A stretch of DNA of 64,000 bases from Crambe crambe (GCA_963924555.1 OZ004592.1:3782001-3846000), one strand, 5' to 3'; positions 12,092 to 41,800 are shown, counted from the stretch's first letter. Numbers and translations: made by a program. The notes: generated from the letters alone by a model not told the origin.

Positions 12092-12518
12092 AGATGGATG
12101 AGTGACCTTGCTGCCATCATTACACTCTTGTCCTTGTAGTTCTTGTAGCTTGTCAAGTCCCTTAACAACTCCTCAGACATGGCCAGAGGGCAGCGAACAC
12201 AAATCTCCCTCACTGTATTAAGCCTGGGGTAACGGGAATAAGTCAACCAAACTTCAAATTTGCTTATGATCTATTACTTCACTTGCTTGGGTATTGGCCC
12301 CATTTGTGTATTTATCTAGCTTGGTTAATTCCGAGACCCAACTGCCATGACATCCCTTACCCAACTGCCATGACTTCACTGGAGTTCCTCTCTGTTACGA
12401 AATTATTCACAATAGCTCGCATAGCAGGTTCCAGAATCTGCCACAAAAACACTGATTTGGTTCCAAAAATTGGAAGTATGATGGAACTCACCAATTGATG
12501 ACTGGATTGTGCTAAGTA

Positions 12519-12722
<204 letters not shown>

Positions 12723-15266
12723 ATGAAACATGTTTATTACTTGATGTAATCCAATGAGATGAGATATGAGTGACATCATCATGAGCCGAACTTCCCATAA
12801 AAGGAGATATACTTCCGCACCTTAACGGTTGCTAGGGCCTTGGCCATCTTTCTCTCCTTCTTCCTCCCCTTCTTAGAAGTTTGTTTTGAGATAATGTAAC
12901 TTCTCATGGTTCTTGACTCGTCCTGCATATGAAAAAGAAAGACTTACTTTTTGAATTCTGGACAATTGAAAAAATGTTCTACCCTTTTTATTTGGGTCCC
13001 ATTTGAAGTCATTATTGAATAGATAAATTTCAACTTCTTCACTCACTCACTCATTGACTTACCTCACTCTCACTACTGGATGCATCTTCTTCCTCCTCAC
13101 CTTCCTCACTGCCTGTCAAGAAGAACTTCAGAGCACACACTGATATCTGCACATGTAAGGAGAGTGAGAGTGAGAGATTTATTGTTTCAATAAGCCTTGT
13201 TTTTACGTACCTTTCTCACAGGAGAAAAGCATGCTGATGCAATGACATTGACAGTCTTGGCATCATTCCTGAGAGAGAGAGTGTTTGATTCTACTGCCTT
13301 AATGACTCAAGTACGTACTTACTTAAAGCTAATGACAGATGAATCTACTGCACATTTTGGGGAAACTTAATGACCTGATCATTCCAAGTACATCAAGCTA
13401 ATGACCTGATCATTCCAAGTGTGTACTTACTTCAAATTAATGACCTGATAATTCTACTGAATTTTGGGGAAACTTAATGACCGGATCCTTCCAAGTACAT
13501 ACTTACTTCAAGCTAATGACCCGATCCTTCTACTGTACTTGGTTCAAGGGACCTGGTCATTCTACTAGCACTTTGGTAATAACCTGATTGCTGACACACT
13601 GCTCTATGACTTGTGCTCTGACTTGCTGATCAGAGTACATCAGTAAGAGCAAGAATTCATCAACTCACTTACCGATACTGCTCTGACTTACTGATTTTAC
13701 ATACCAAATGTTCTTCTTGTAGAGTTGGATCATCACTTCCCGAGACATTCTGGCAGCCATTGTGGAGCTATCTCTCAACATGGTGTACATGAAGCTCTGA
13801 AGACCCTGAGGAACGAAAATTCAATGAATAGCCAATCACAGAATTAAAGATGACTGGACCCACAACTAATTCATGCATCACAAGGCACGAGATGTCCAAA
13901 TGTCCTGCCAAATTTCTGGCATCAAGCAGAGGATTCTATCCCCATCCCCCCAAGTAGTAGAAAAAAGTAGAAGTCTTACCCGGTTAACTTTGTTGTTTTT
14001 CTTTTTGGAATTGATTCTTTTGATATCAGTCACTATGTGACTATAGAGAGCCTGGGGACAAAGGAGAACTAATTGCACTGCACATGACGAGACCAGAAAC
14101 ACTCGTACTCACATACCCTTGTACTCGTACCCATATACTCTCGTACCCTCATACCCTCGTACCCATATACCCATGTACCCTCTAACCCACATACCACTTG
14201 TATCCACATACCCTCTAACCCACATACCCCCATACCTATACATTTTCAGAGTACAATTTGCACGTAGTCCACACTGAGTGGGACTCCCTGAAATACAACC
14301 TACATTTTTTTTCCAAAATTAGGACTCAGAGTTCTCATATTACGTACCTTACGCAGTATCTTGTCTTGGCAGCGAAAAAGTTCAAAAAAGAGTTCCAACA
14401 GTCTAAATAAGAGATCAAAGGAATTTAAAACCATGTCAAAAGGACTACCCTTCTTCTTGCACTCACCCTTGGGGTTCAATTACGTCCCTGTTCCGCATGA
14501 GAATGAGACCACGACACAAAATCATTCTGATTTCTGGTTCCAGAGTGGGCCCATGTTGACAGAGCAGGGACATCAAATCGCCTGGGAAGGACTCCATGTC
14601 ATCTCTGTAACAGTTACATATCTGAGCAGAAAAAATTAAGTCTTCATCTCCTTCCAGAACTACAACTTGATTGGTCAGCACAGTGGCCGGAAATCAGCAG
14701 TATTTCCTCCTCACCTGACACAGAAACATCACCAGTTCTTCCAGTTTCTTTGACTCTTGTGCGGGATTGAGAAGAAAGAGCTGCAACAGGGACTTGAGTA
14801 CTGGTACTGCTGAAGAAACTGCAAAAGAACCAGTCTAATTGCCAGTATAAATTTCACGGATGACATCACACCTTTGAGAAAATGGCCTTTGAGATACACT
14901 TAATGGCTTCTAGGTGATAGGGTTCTCAAACCATAAATTGGGAAAATTTTCGATGTTGATTTATTTTCGTGGTCATGTTCAACAACGAAAATAAAACACA
15001 TAATTGCCTTGTAAAAGCTGTAACAAAATTGTAAACATGAGTTATAACAAAAAATTTCCAGATTTACAGTATGTAACCTTTTTTTTTAGTGTGCAAAAGT
15101 AAACGGTGGTTGGAAGTTTAGGGAGATGAACAGAAATTATCTTGCTACAAAGAAATAGTATTCTAAGATGTATGTCCACACTTTGATTATATACAGCAAA
15201 TGGCCATGTTTGCTATAAATCTCGTGTTAATAATTTATTCTAAAGTTATCTGTCAGACTCAAACAT

Positions 15267-15819
15267 GGTGTGGGTATTATGAGTCAGTCCCTATTATGGG
15301 TTCACCACTTGATAAGAGTCTACAAGAGTTGATACTTTAGATATGAAAACTTAATCATTTTTTTTGGTCTTTTGATCAAATAAAATCATCCAGAAAATGC
15401 CTTATTCATGCATAAACATAATCTTAAATGAGAAGTTTAAAAATGGGTACAATCGTAACCAATCTGAATAAAAAAAAGTGCAGGGAAGCAATGATGCCAC
15501 AAGATAGAGTAAAAAAATGAATTTTAAAGTAATCTAAGGTTATTATTTTTATTTTGTAGAAATCTTAGCTACATTATCAATTTTTAGAGACAAAAATCAA
15601 GCCAGCGACTCATAATTCATACCTATGACTCATAATACCTTCCTGAGTATGTTATGTAAGATCATAACTCCTATCTACAAGATGCAATATTTTTATTACT
15701 TTCTCCACACATTAGTTCTACATAACCTATTTTATATCTGGAGCAATTTTCAGGATTCTAAGATAGTCCATTTCCAAGAAAAGAGCAACAATACTTAGCT
15801 GACTCATAATACCCACACC
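15267..15819. mobile_element. MITE-like element, 21-bp TIRs
   Basis: GGTGTGGGTATTATGAGTCA(G) at 15267-15287 is matched by its exact reverse complement at 15799-15819. The interior is AT-rich with two further 'ACTCATAAT' words near 15610-15640. It is present in duplication unit 2 only, so insertion postdates the duplication or unit 1 lost it. No clear target-site duplication is seen. Confidence 0.7.
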
Positions 15820-16179
15820 TACCCTACTCATGTCTACTTTGGTGTTGCAGTTCATCTGAGCTATGTTTACAGGAAATCCCAACAATACAGAAATTGATTG
15901 ATAACTCAAATTTGCACCACAGGCCACCTGTGCAGGCCACCCTTGTTGGGAGAATAAAAATTATATTTCCGTGGGAGGCTGCTCGCCACAATGCATTTCC
16001 CTCCGTGTGATGAGCACCGAGATACGACGGTGGCAACTCAACTAGCTAGGCTAGCAGCTCCTCGGAGTCCTTCTGTTTATAGCTAGAGCCTACAATGTTT
16101 ACCTCATCTCTGTAAGCGCGACTGTCTCTCTTTATCAGGTTCTGCGAGGTTGGTAGGTAACTGGTTACACTCCTCTCCA

Positions 16180-17085
16180 TTTAGGTACACGTGGCACGCC
16201 CAGCCACGCCTTTTCATTATAATATTACTACCGGTTACCAAATTACTGAAACAGAATTTCTTTTCCACCTGGTATGTACGTGGATTCCCATCTCCCCTAT
16301 ACAGTATGTAGACCATCTGTGTCTACAATTCCTTGCAAGCAGAAGTTACTGAACCATGATGCATGTATTGCATCCTAGAGTTCAGAGTCTCTAGCCATGC
16401 TCTGGTTACCAAACTGAGGTACATAACTTAGGGTAAAATTTCTTTCCCACCTGGTATGTAGATTCCCACCTCCCCTACACAGACCTTAAGTATGTAGAGT
16501 AAGACCATCTGTGTCTATAATTCCTTGCAAGCAGAAGTTACTGAACCATGTACCATGATGCATGTATCCTAGACTTCAGTCTCTAGCTGGACCAGACTCC
16601 AAGTCATGGCCAGAGGCACTGCTACGGCAGGTACGGCCATGGCTGTACCACCATTCAGAGTTTTTTTGTTTTGTTTTGTGTGTGTATGCAATTTACAATG
16701 ACTTAGCTATAAGTTAGTACATGGCATTGCCTATGTAGATCATACCAAATTGAAATTGAAAGGCTTTCTCCAGCCCCCCAGATGGTACATAGCTATATGG
16801 CCGTACCATACCAAATGAGCTGGCTCCAGCTCAGCAAGTCAGACTCTAGAGAGAGATCCAGAGTTAGTCTCGGTAGCCAGACCCATTGGCTACATGAGAC
16901 TAACCCAGAGTCTCGAGCTGAATGAGTCTCTGAAGATGAATTCATTCACCTTTTGAACTAGTTTGGGTGCACAGACTTTTTAATCATGACTATAATGTAT
17001 AGTATGCAGGATAAAATAGCCCAGCCATTTTCCTGTCGATCTGAATAGAGAGAAGTACAGCAGGTGTTTGAAGTCAGTGCTATGC
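16180..17085. other. Pseudogene 5' flank with a local direct repeat
   Basis: About 16250-16380 and 16440-16580 are near-identical direct copies (shared 'CCTTGCAAGCAGAAGTTACT'), each matching one segment near 10490-10570. No coding exon is supported. Confidence 0.5.
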
Positions 17086-18656
17086 AAGGGTGTAGATAAG
17101 TTTTTTCAACTGGGGGGGCTAAATATGCATGCATGAATGTATATTATGTGTGAAATGCAGCACTGCATTATCTAGAGGGGTCCAGTGGCATGCTCCCCCG
17201 GGAAAATTTTGAATCTCAGGTGTTCTGAGATTGCTTCTTGTGTGATATGAGGTGATTATATCACTACTAATTTACTATATAACAGTACATACCAGGGACT
17301 GATCCAGGTAGGGGCCTAAGGGACCTGGGCCCCCCTTTTTCCATTACCATTAGCCACAGTATACTCACTGCATGGTTCAATGTAGCTGTAGATATATTTA
17401 TTGTGGTTTAAATGAAAGGTAAATTGAAGACATACTTTGAGCCAGAGAAAGACTACATGTAGCTAGACAAGAACAGAAGTATGAGGCAAAAATTTTCCAT
17501 GTGCACAGGGCCGGAGCTAGCTATTTTATTGTGGTATGGCTTGTGACCACATACTGTGCAAAGTGCATCATCTTGGCCCAGAAAAAAAATTAGATTTTAG
17601 GGTGTCTCAGATTCAGTCTGGTGCAATATGGAGCATCAAATTTGTCAAAAATGATCTTAGTCTACCTTCTCTACTACCAACAAATTAATTTGCAACTGAG
17701 CTTGGATAAACTATCGGTTTCATCTGTGTGAATGTGCAGCACCATTAGGTTATTCAAAGCATCTCAGGTAAGGACACTTGAGAATGCTAGTCTCTGAGTG
17801 ATACAACTTTATTATATAATCATGAGCTTTTAAAAAGGGGTGAACAATAAATAGTGCCAAAATTTAGAAATCACATTGTGTACCCATGGTTTGCCATGCT
17901 TTCTTAAATCAGCTAGGCTATAGAATTACAACTTCATTGTGGGTGGATGAATACCACATAACTTGCAATTAATGAAGTGTGAAATTGAAATTGCTGCAAG
18001 TTATGTGGTATTCATCCACCCACTAATTAGAGTAATGGAGTATGAAATTGCTGCAAGTTATGTGGTATTCATCCACCCACTAATTAGAGTAATGGAGTAT
18101 GAAATTGCTGCAAGTTATGTGGTATTCATCCACCCACTAATTAATTAATGAAATACATTGGAACGGGATGTGGTGTGATCACAAATAATTTACACAATCT
18201 CACAGGTGAACACTTGCTAGCAAAACTTGTCTACGGCCCTAAAGGACTGTTGAACATCAGACCCAGTGATATGCATCAGGTTGTTACAATGTGTTGCTCA
18301 TTTGAGAGGGACCCATTTCATCCCTAGAGTCTCCACTACAGTTTTCTGGGTTTTGAAATAATTAATGATGCTTATGTTCATGCACTGAAATCCAACATCT
18401 TGATTGAGATACTTCAAAGTTAACCATACATAATCAGGAGCTAATCCAGGGGCCATGGTGCAAGCACACAGCCCCCTCTTTCCAAAAACTCTGGATCAGC
18501 CCCTGCACTACATGTACACAAGAACAAAACTGACCATTCCTTTACAGTTGCAAAATGAGTTCATCATATATAATACTAAATAATAAGATATACGATTCAA
18601 AAATTCTGGGGGGGCTTTAGCCCCCCAAGCCCCCCCCCCCCCTTACCTACACCCTT
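17086..18656. mobile_element. Nested DNA-transposon remnants with inverted G-rich ends
   Basis: The outer ends GCAAGGGTGTAGATAAG (about 17086) and its imperfect complement CTTACCTACACCCTTGC (about 18640-18656) each flank a G- or C-run (GGGGGGGCTAAA and TTTAGCCCCCC). A second pair nests inside: CAGGGACTGATCCAG at about 17292 and CTGGATCAGCCCCTG at about 18500-18514. The inner pair has similar 8-bp flanks (CAGTACAT versus CACTACAT) as expected for a hAT-like insertion. No transposase ORF remains. Class assignment is inferred from end structure only. Confidence 0.55.
17939..18146. repeat. Three 57-bp tandem repeats preceded by their own inverted copy
   Basis: Units 'GAAATTGCTGCAAGTTATGT' onward repeat three times with a 57-bp period and almost no divergence. 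Just upstream (17939-17968) the unit's 'CAAGTTATGTGGTATTCATC' part is present as reverse complement, so the array starts with a hairpin. The repeat is open in one frame (19-residue periodicity), but nothing indicates coding use. Confidence 0.85.
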
Positions 18657-20540
18657 GCTATGGCATCAAATGTCAGGTGAACTGCGATTTGTCCCAATTT
18701 GAAGAGCCAAGAAAAAATACTTCCAGGTCAGGAGGTGTGGCAGATTAATGTACAAAACAACAACAACAACAACAATAACAACAAATATGCGTCTATATGG
18801 TCAGAATGTCGGATTGGCTCTTAAATTAGGGAGGTGCATCAAAAAGTCACCCTGCCACTGAAATTCCCCATTAAAGATCTCCATTTATAAATAATGATAT
18901 AACATGTAAAGTTTAAAAGCCTGTTACAACTTCTTAAGTTAGGTCACATAATTTATGGTAGAAATAAGAAATCAATTTTCATAGTATGCTTGGGGGGCTA
19001 CCCAAACAAGAGGGTTGAGGTTAAGAGGGTTGATACCCATAGAAAATTAAATAGCATTTGTCAAACTTTTAGGCTTTATAGCTACCTGCCTTCATCTTCT
19101 TTTTTTTTTACCACACAGCTTTTAAAAAAGAGCTTTCCAATATTCAAAATCCCCCTAAGTCCAACCATGACTGAGATTATGAGTAAGAGTATTATAATTT
19201 ATGTAAATTGGAATCTCTTATTATAGACTTGCCTAAAAATCTCAACACTTTTTGTTGTAATATGCATAGCTACGGTCTGAGTGATCTTTCCAAGTGTTTA
19301 CTTGGTTGTGCTTTATAAAAGAGTTGTAAGCTGCATTAGCAGGGTCAATACCATACTCTTTCTAATACACTAAATCTCCACCCCAGTTCCCACCCACAGT
19401 TAAGTTTATAAAGGGGGGGGGGGAGATGAGAGCCCACAATTATCTACACATGCTGAGGCTGCACAGTGGGGTAATGATGTTATGCTGGGGTAACTATGTT
19501 ATGCTTGTGGTCTGTTTCAAGAAGATTTGCAAACATTCCGCTAATTCTTTCCACATTAGTCCACAAGTATGCAAGTATGATCAACCAACAAATCACTTCT
19601 TAATCATCTGCATTCATTGCTTGATCTGAAGGATTGAAAAGAATGCGTTTCGAAGAACCTCTTTCGTTTCCTTATGGGGGCTAAGTTAAAGCACAGTCCC
19701 TCCCCCCTCCTTCCCATAGTTTTATTTTCTGTTATTATTATTATTGCACATGCAGAGGCTTACATCATTACATGTTATTGTTGGTGAGAGGTCTGATTTC
19801 AGTAAATGGAACTACATAGTATAGCTATTATACTCAGCTGCAACAAGGAACTCTGCTCTCCGCCCTCTGAATGAACTCTACTGGAATGAAGGAGAACAGT
19901 CTCATATGCTGTGTGACAAGGGGTTATTCTGACTATATATACAGTGCAACCTCTGATAAAGGACAAACCTCTCGACAATTATCTATACAAAATAACCTCC
20001 CAAAGAGGACAACCATGACAAAAGACTGGGTCCAAAGTAGGTGTGTCCAACATTCAGAGGTTTGTAATAACTTTGCAGAGCATATTAGCTACACACAGTC
20101 ATGTGATTTACAGCACAATGATAATGTATAGCATTATAATGGTGGCAGTGATGTGCTAAAAATACTATCACACGCTGATAGTACTACTAGACCCCTTGGG
20201 GAGGAATCAAGAACGTGCCTCGGGGGATCAAGAATGTGATTACAGGAGATTGAGCATGAAGTATGAACATATGCAGTCATAATTTAACTTATGAGACAAA
20301 TAACCGAACTGTATATACCAATTCAATGCATGGATGGAATTTACTAGTACCTAACTTAAACTTCGAGTGGGTGTCAAAAGTCACAATGTGAAGCCCTCAG
20401 GGCAAAATGGAAAAAAAAAAAAAAGTACAGTAGTCTGGTGTTTGATGGTCGAGTAGGTCCTCTCATAGATAGTAGACACGGAACGTGTCTAATATCTATG
20501 GTCCTCTTGAACTTGGGGTAGATATTGCTCCTACCTATCG
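18657..20540. other. Gene-free interval before receptor A
   Basis: It contains a CAA-rich microsatellite (about 18758-18783), poly-G (about 19407) and, from 19570, the end of duplication unit 2. No coding exon is supported. A GC-rich block (TCGCGCGCGCTAGCGCG, about 20538-20555) lies about 100 bp before the receptor A start and may be its promoter. Confidence 0.5.
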
Positions 20541-20652
20541 CGCGCGCTAGCGCGGAGCAAAGGGGGTTGGTTTCAACAGAAACCACTAGTCCGCCACTGC
20601 TGAGATGTGGACATTGTCGATTTTTCGCTGTGTAGCAGTCTGCGATGGGAAA

Positions 20653-36683
<16,031 letters not shown>

Positions 36684-36984
36684 ATTTCCCCTTTTAGCTG
36701 ATATACCTATTTAGCTTTAATACATGTAGGTAGGTGTGCATAATGATAGTAGTAATCATGTCTTCCATCCAGCATTCAATTCAGTAAGCAGTTATTTTTT
36801 TAAACCTGACTCTTTACTGTTTGTACCCCCAAACTTACTGTTTCATCCAAGTTTGTTGTTCTCTTGGTACTATCTGTTTGTACCCTGCTCTTGGGCCACA
36901 ATTATTACCCCTCCTACATCAGTTTAGACTACTCTACCTACAGTTCTACACCGCATCACTTCTGATGGCCATACAGTACTATCG
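36684..36984. other. Receptor A 3' flank
   Basis: Sequence between the receptor A stop and the LINE tail. I see no clear AATAAA signal and no gene. Confidence 0.4.
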
Positions 36985-38765
36985 TGGGATGATGAAAATC
37001 AATCAATCAATCAATCTTAGCAATGTAAAGCCCAAAGGGCATATGCAAAATAAAACGGGGAAAAAAGGCAAAAATGTCAAGTGACTGAGGGAGGCTACTC
37101 AGGTGTAACATAAAAATGATTTATAACAAGTGATAAGTCAGGTTCTGATGATGACAGAGCAGAGAGGATCCTGTCCACATTCATGAGGGAAGAGTGAGTT
37201 GTGATATAGTGTTCAAAGTACGAATTGCCCTCCAAATCTGACACATCACATCGAGGGCAAGGGCTGGAACCATATGAGGGCCTGGTCAGCTCCCTATACA
37301 GGTTCTGTAAGGCAGTGGTGCCGGCTGTGCCTCTATCCAGGGCTGCGTCCCAGAGTTTTATCCAGCTAGACTCCTTAGCAACCGCAGCTGCTATTCTGGT
37401 ACTCGTGTGCTCTTGACAGGATGATAGTAGCAGTTCCATGTCTCTATTAGTCACTTCACTCTTCAGCTCAGCTGTAGAACAAATCATCCCTAGGGTCTTC
37501 TTCACCAAACCATCCAAACCCAGACGAGATTCAAGGAACTGGGACCCCTCTACGATCTGAAGTGGAACTTCACTGGGTGTGTCTCCCATGAGATGAGTGA
37601 GAAATAGATGACCGAGGGACTCTTCATTTGTGGATGCACGTTGGATGAAGAGGAGTTTCCGCTGTAGTATGCGTGCTGTCATTGAGGGCCACTCCAGAGC
37701 GAGTCTAGTAGCCCTGCCAGAGTGATGTCGGGGCAGTTTAAGATTCGACAGCCGATCTCAGCTTGGAAAGATTCAAGCTTATCCAATAGAGATTCAGTCA
37801 AGTACCAGTTTTCACTCCCAAATAGCAGGACTGGGACGACACAAGTTTCGAAGATGGCTCTACCAGAGAGAGGATTTAGCTTTCCCTGGAAACCACCCAT
37901 TGCTCCAAATGCAAAGAAGCTACTCCTTGCCTGTCCAATTGCAGTGTCGATTGACTTGTTTGCTGACAGGTCCCAGGACCACCAATATCCTAGGCACTTG
38001 GCAGAGGCAACTGGAGGGAGGGCCTGTTCCTTGATTGTGCAAATTGGCTCAGCAGGAGCTCTCTGGGATGAGACAATCACTACTTCACATTTAGATGCAT
38101 TCAGGGATAGAGCATTTGTGGCTACAAACTCCTCCACTCTTCCAATTTGGGAGTCTAGGGTGTCCCTGCTAGTACATAGTGTCCTAATATCATCTGCATG
38201 AGCAAAGCCCCCTGCATATAACCCAGCCATACATGGACCCAGCTGGTTCTTCTCTAGATGTTGTAGGAGGGGGTCCAGTATGAGCAGGAACAGGGTGGGG
38301 GAGAGGACCGAGCCCTGAAGGAGGCCACGCTCCATGGTGTGAGGTTCAGAGGTCTTCCCATTGAGTACGACACAACTCTTTGGGGCCGTGTACCAGGATC
38401 TCAGCAATCTCCATGTCTTCCCCATGATACCACACTCATATGCACGTTTCAGCAAAACAGGGTATTGCACTGAGTCGTAAGCCTTTTGCAGATCGAAGAA
38501 ACACAGATATGCGGTGTCTCCTTCCCGTGCAAACTTGGATACAGCTTCAAAGGTGGAGAAGGTGGCATCTATACATGAGTTGTTCTTCACGAATCCCGTT
38601 TGGTTCCTATGGGGAATTCCTCGTTCAGTAAGGATGGGCTGGAGTCTGAGTAGCACTAGCCGCTCCATGGTTTTTGCAAGAACAGAGGTGAGTGTTATCC
38701 CGCGATAACTGTTAGTGTTCAAGGGGTCCTTGCCATGGCCTTGTAGACTGGGAGTATGTTGCGCA
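36985..38765 (-). pseudogene. 5'-truncated LINE with reverse transcriptase, frameshifted
   Basis: The minus-strand frame 37679..38722 (347 codons) is a non-LTR reverse transcriptase: NSYRGITL, GFVKNNSC, FFDLQKAYDSV (first catalytic Asp), GLLQGSVLSP and a HADD box where YADD/FADD is usual. The frame 37095..37682 (195 codons) continues the same protein after a frameshift next to the overlapping TGA/ATG and ends with a C-x2-C...H-x4-H motif. Another frameshift precedes the start (AAGGCC where AAGGGCC is expected). The element stops abruptly near 38760 (5' truncation), and its 3' end is a short (TTGA)n tail (ATCAATCAATCAATCAATC at about 36999-37018), as in some LINE clades. It separates receptors A and B. 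Confidence 0.88.
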
Positions 38766-38815
38766 TGCGTAGCACGCGCACGTGGGCGTGGAGCCCGGAG
38801 CTAATTAAAAAGTAG
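38757..38815 (+). promoter_or_regulatory. Putative receptor B promoter, GC-rich block
   Basis: TTGCGCATGCGTAGCACGCG (38759-38778) and CACGTGGGCGTGGAGC follow directly after the LINE truncation point, about 90 bp before the receptor B start. GCGCATGCG resembles an NRF1-type site. Promoter role is inferred from position. Confidence 0.35.
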
Positions 38816-38857
38816 GTGATGATTCAGTCACGATCACTTAGCACTTGCCTCTTCGAT

Positions 38858-41800
38858 ATGTCAATCGATATAGTACCTTATTTGATAGTATTGTCGTTCT
38901 TATGGATCTGTGTAAATAGTGATTGTCAGGACAAATTCTTGAAGGATCGCCTGTTTCAAATCACAGGTAATAATAATTCTAACCATAAAGTTTTTTTCAA
39001 AGAAGCGTATTAACTGCTTTTTAGATGGCATAGCAAGCAGCAGTACGCTATCTATTGATTGCAGCAGTTCTAAATATAGCATCAAGTACAACATCACTGA
39101 GCCCAACCTATGGGGTGTAACTGTTGTCTTTGGTGTGATCTGTTCATCAAATTGTACAGATCTTGTAAGTTCACTGTTAGACCTGTTAGACCTGTATACG
39201 TACATATTGAACTATGTTAGCTTGCAGTGTTGTCACTGTCCTTCCATGTTATTTAGGGAGAAGGGTTTCTTTCTCCTAAACCCCAACCTATCTAGTCTAC
39301 ATAACAACTAGTTAGTATCAAGAGTAAATAGAAGTAACTTGTTATGTGTAAATTAAGTCATTCTTGTAAACTACTGTAGGGGTGCTTTATGTTTATATTT
39401 ATTTGCAAAATATTCTTGACTTCTTATGGATAGCTTACTAAGGGGTGCATGACTCATTCTAACTTCCCCTTATATACTGTGCTGTCATACAGAATTGCAT
39501 ATGATAAAAAGTTAAAGGAGGATCATGTGTATCTTACGTACATCACTTTCCACACTCATCTTCTCCTATTACTTCTTACTCTTGCTAGTATACAGAGTGT
39601 CCACTTGTTAGGGAAGCAACAGTGTTCACTGATCATGACTTGTATTTTGCTCCTCTTAAATAGCATGAAGTTCTGAATTCTGATGTAGAAGCACAAGGGA
39701 CAACTAATGGATCATTGCCAGATAATAATAGTGCTGAGTGTACAGTCGTCGGTGGTTACAACGCCAATATAATACATGGATCATTCATAATTCGTCGATT
39801 TAGAAATGCAAGTTGTACTATTCCAGGTACGTTCAGAGTCCTAGCCCTAGCTAGCCAGTGTATGAGGAAGTGATTAATGAGCAGTGTAATAGTGAAACCT
39901 GTATAATGAGGCTCTCTGCACTATATGGCGGGGGTTCACTGCAAAGGAAATTCTCATTAGTGTGCAGCCATATGAGTGTAGTCTTGCGAGCCAGACGCAT
40001 TGTGAAAGAAGGGTGAGGGGGGAGGAGAAAATATATCTTCGCAATTTTTTCATATCCAAATGGAATGTTGACCACATCTTATTACATTTTCCATGTGACT
40101 TTGACCGCACATTCCAGTCAAATATGTGTGAGCGATAGACCATATGGTGTTCGCACATGTTTGTGATTGCCTTCTTTCTTGGATGATGGCTTGCTGTCTC
40201 TGTTCTTTACCTGTCCTAACCTGTGATAAAAGAGACCTTCACAAGCAGTCATCAAGGGAAAGTGCTCTTTTTCTTGAACATAGTATATTGAACTAATTCT
40301 GGCATGATGATGTCATGCACATGTGATCTAGCACAGGACAATTCGTAAATGATTGGCTCTGCCAACCCTTGTGTCTTTTCACCAGATGTATTTTCTCTCC
40401 TTCCCCCTCCCCTTTCTTCTGCAATATGTCTGGCTTGCGAGGTAGACTGATATGAGTGCATGTCTGTCATATACCCTGCATGATGTGGATAATTGCACCA
40501 TGATGTGGACAGGTATAATTGTACTGCACAAGTTATTTTGTTTGTCTGTATGTATATACATATGTATGTATGTATGTAAGATCAAACAACTGTAATATAT
40601 AGACAAAATATGCCCAACAAAGATTGCATCTATTGTAGATTATTCAGAATCATGGTGCATCTCTCTCAGCAGCTTTTTAGTCCAGTGTACAGTGAATTGT
40701 GTGAATTGTTTGAGAGATATGGGTAATAATAATAATAATAGTTGGGCTACTTAAATGGAAGTTATTTTGGTGTTCTGAATTTCATGTTGCAAGATCCACT
40801 GTAATTTGATCACCCTTATAGGTATCAGGTTACAAATGGTTTGTTTGTTTCTTGTGGGCAACTAGTAAACCTAGCAGGAAGTCTGTGACTTGGCCACTTC
40901 CTTGGTGGTTATGGCAACAGTGGCATGACCTCGCATGACCTCATTATGATCTCATGAATGGTATTATGGACATGGAGAGAGGAGGTTACATACTTGTTTA
41001 AATTTCAGGGAGGGGGGGCCAATAATGGCCCCCTTCCTGAAATGTGCCCCTCCCCCCTCCCTGAAGTAGCCCCCCCCTCCCCCCCCTCCCTGAAATGTAA
41101 ACACCTATGTAATAAGGTGCATATATCCCTCCTCTCTCTGCTAGAAGGTGTGTCCATATGCATTCAGGAGATCAGCAAAGAGATGAGGTCGGCAAATTTT
41201 GCAGCCTGGGAAGTTATTTAGTGTCAATATTTCTTGGAAGTCATGGTTATCAACCATATATAGGCATTGCTGTTGTCATAGCCACCATAGAGCTAATCAA
41301 TCATGCATATAATGGTGCTGTGGGGCAATTAAACAATGCCCTCTCCTCACTGCATGTGTCTGCTAATCTGGCGCAGCCAGCCCCAGGCACTTCCGCAACT
41401 CCAGCACGAGGGTCTGGCAACACACAATACTTCAACTTGTTCCCGTTTAGCAGAAATTCTGCTGAAATGATGAATATCATTAACTGACGTATCATGACAT
41501 TTAATGGATTTCATGATGCATGGTAGCTATAACAACCATAAGAATTATTACAGGATTGGGAGGCCATTTTCTTCACATGAAATGTGTTGCTATGACAAGA
41601 TTAACGTCATAAAACGTCATCTAAAAATTCTAGGCCGGGAACGAGTCGAAGTATTGTGTGTTACCAGACCCTTGTGCTGGAGTTACTGAAGTGCCTGGGG
41701 TTGGCTGCGCCAGACTGTGTCTGCCTGAGAATATCTGCCTTTATTGTGAGAGTGCGTGGCAATGATGAAACTTCTCTGTCTTCTCCTTATAAGAATGATG

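Noticed and set aside
41158..41487. 109-codon ORF in receptor B intron 3
   Set aside because: It overlaps an inverted-repeat arm, has no recognisable domain and is not present in receptor A.
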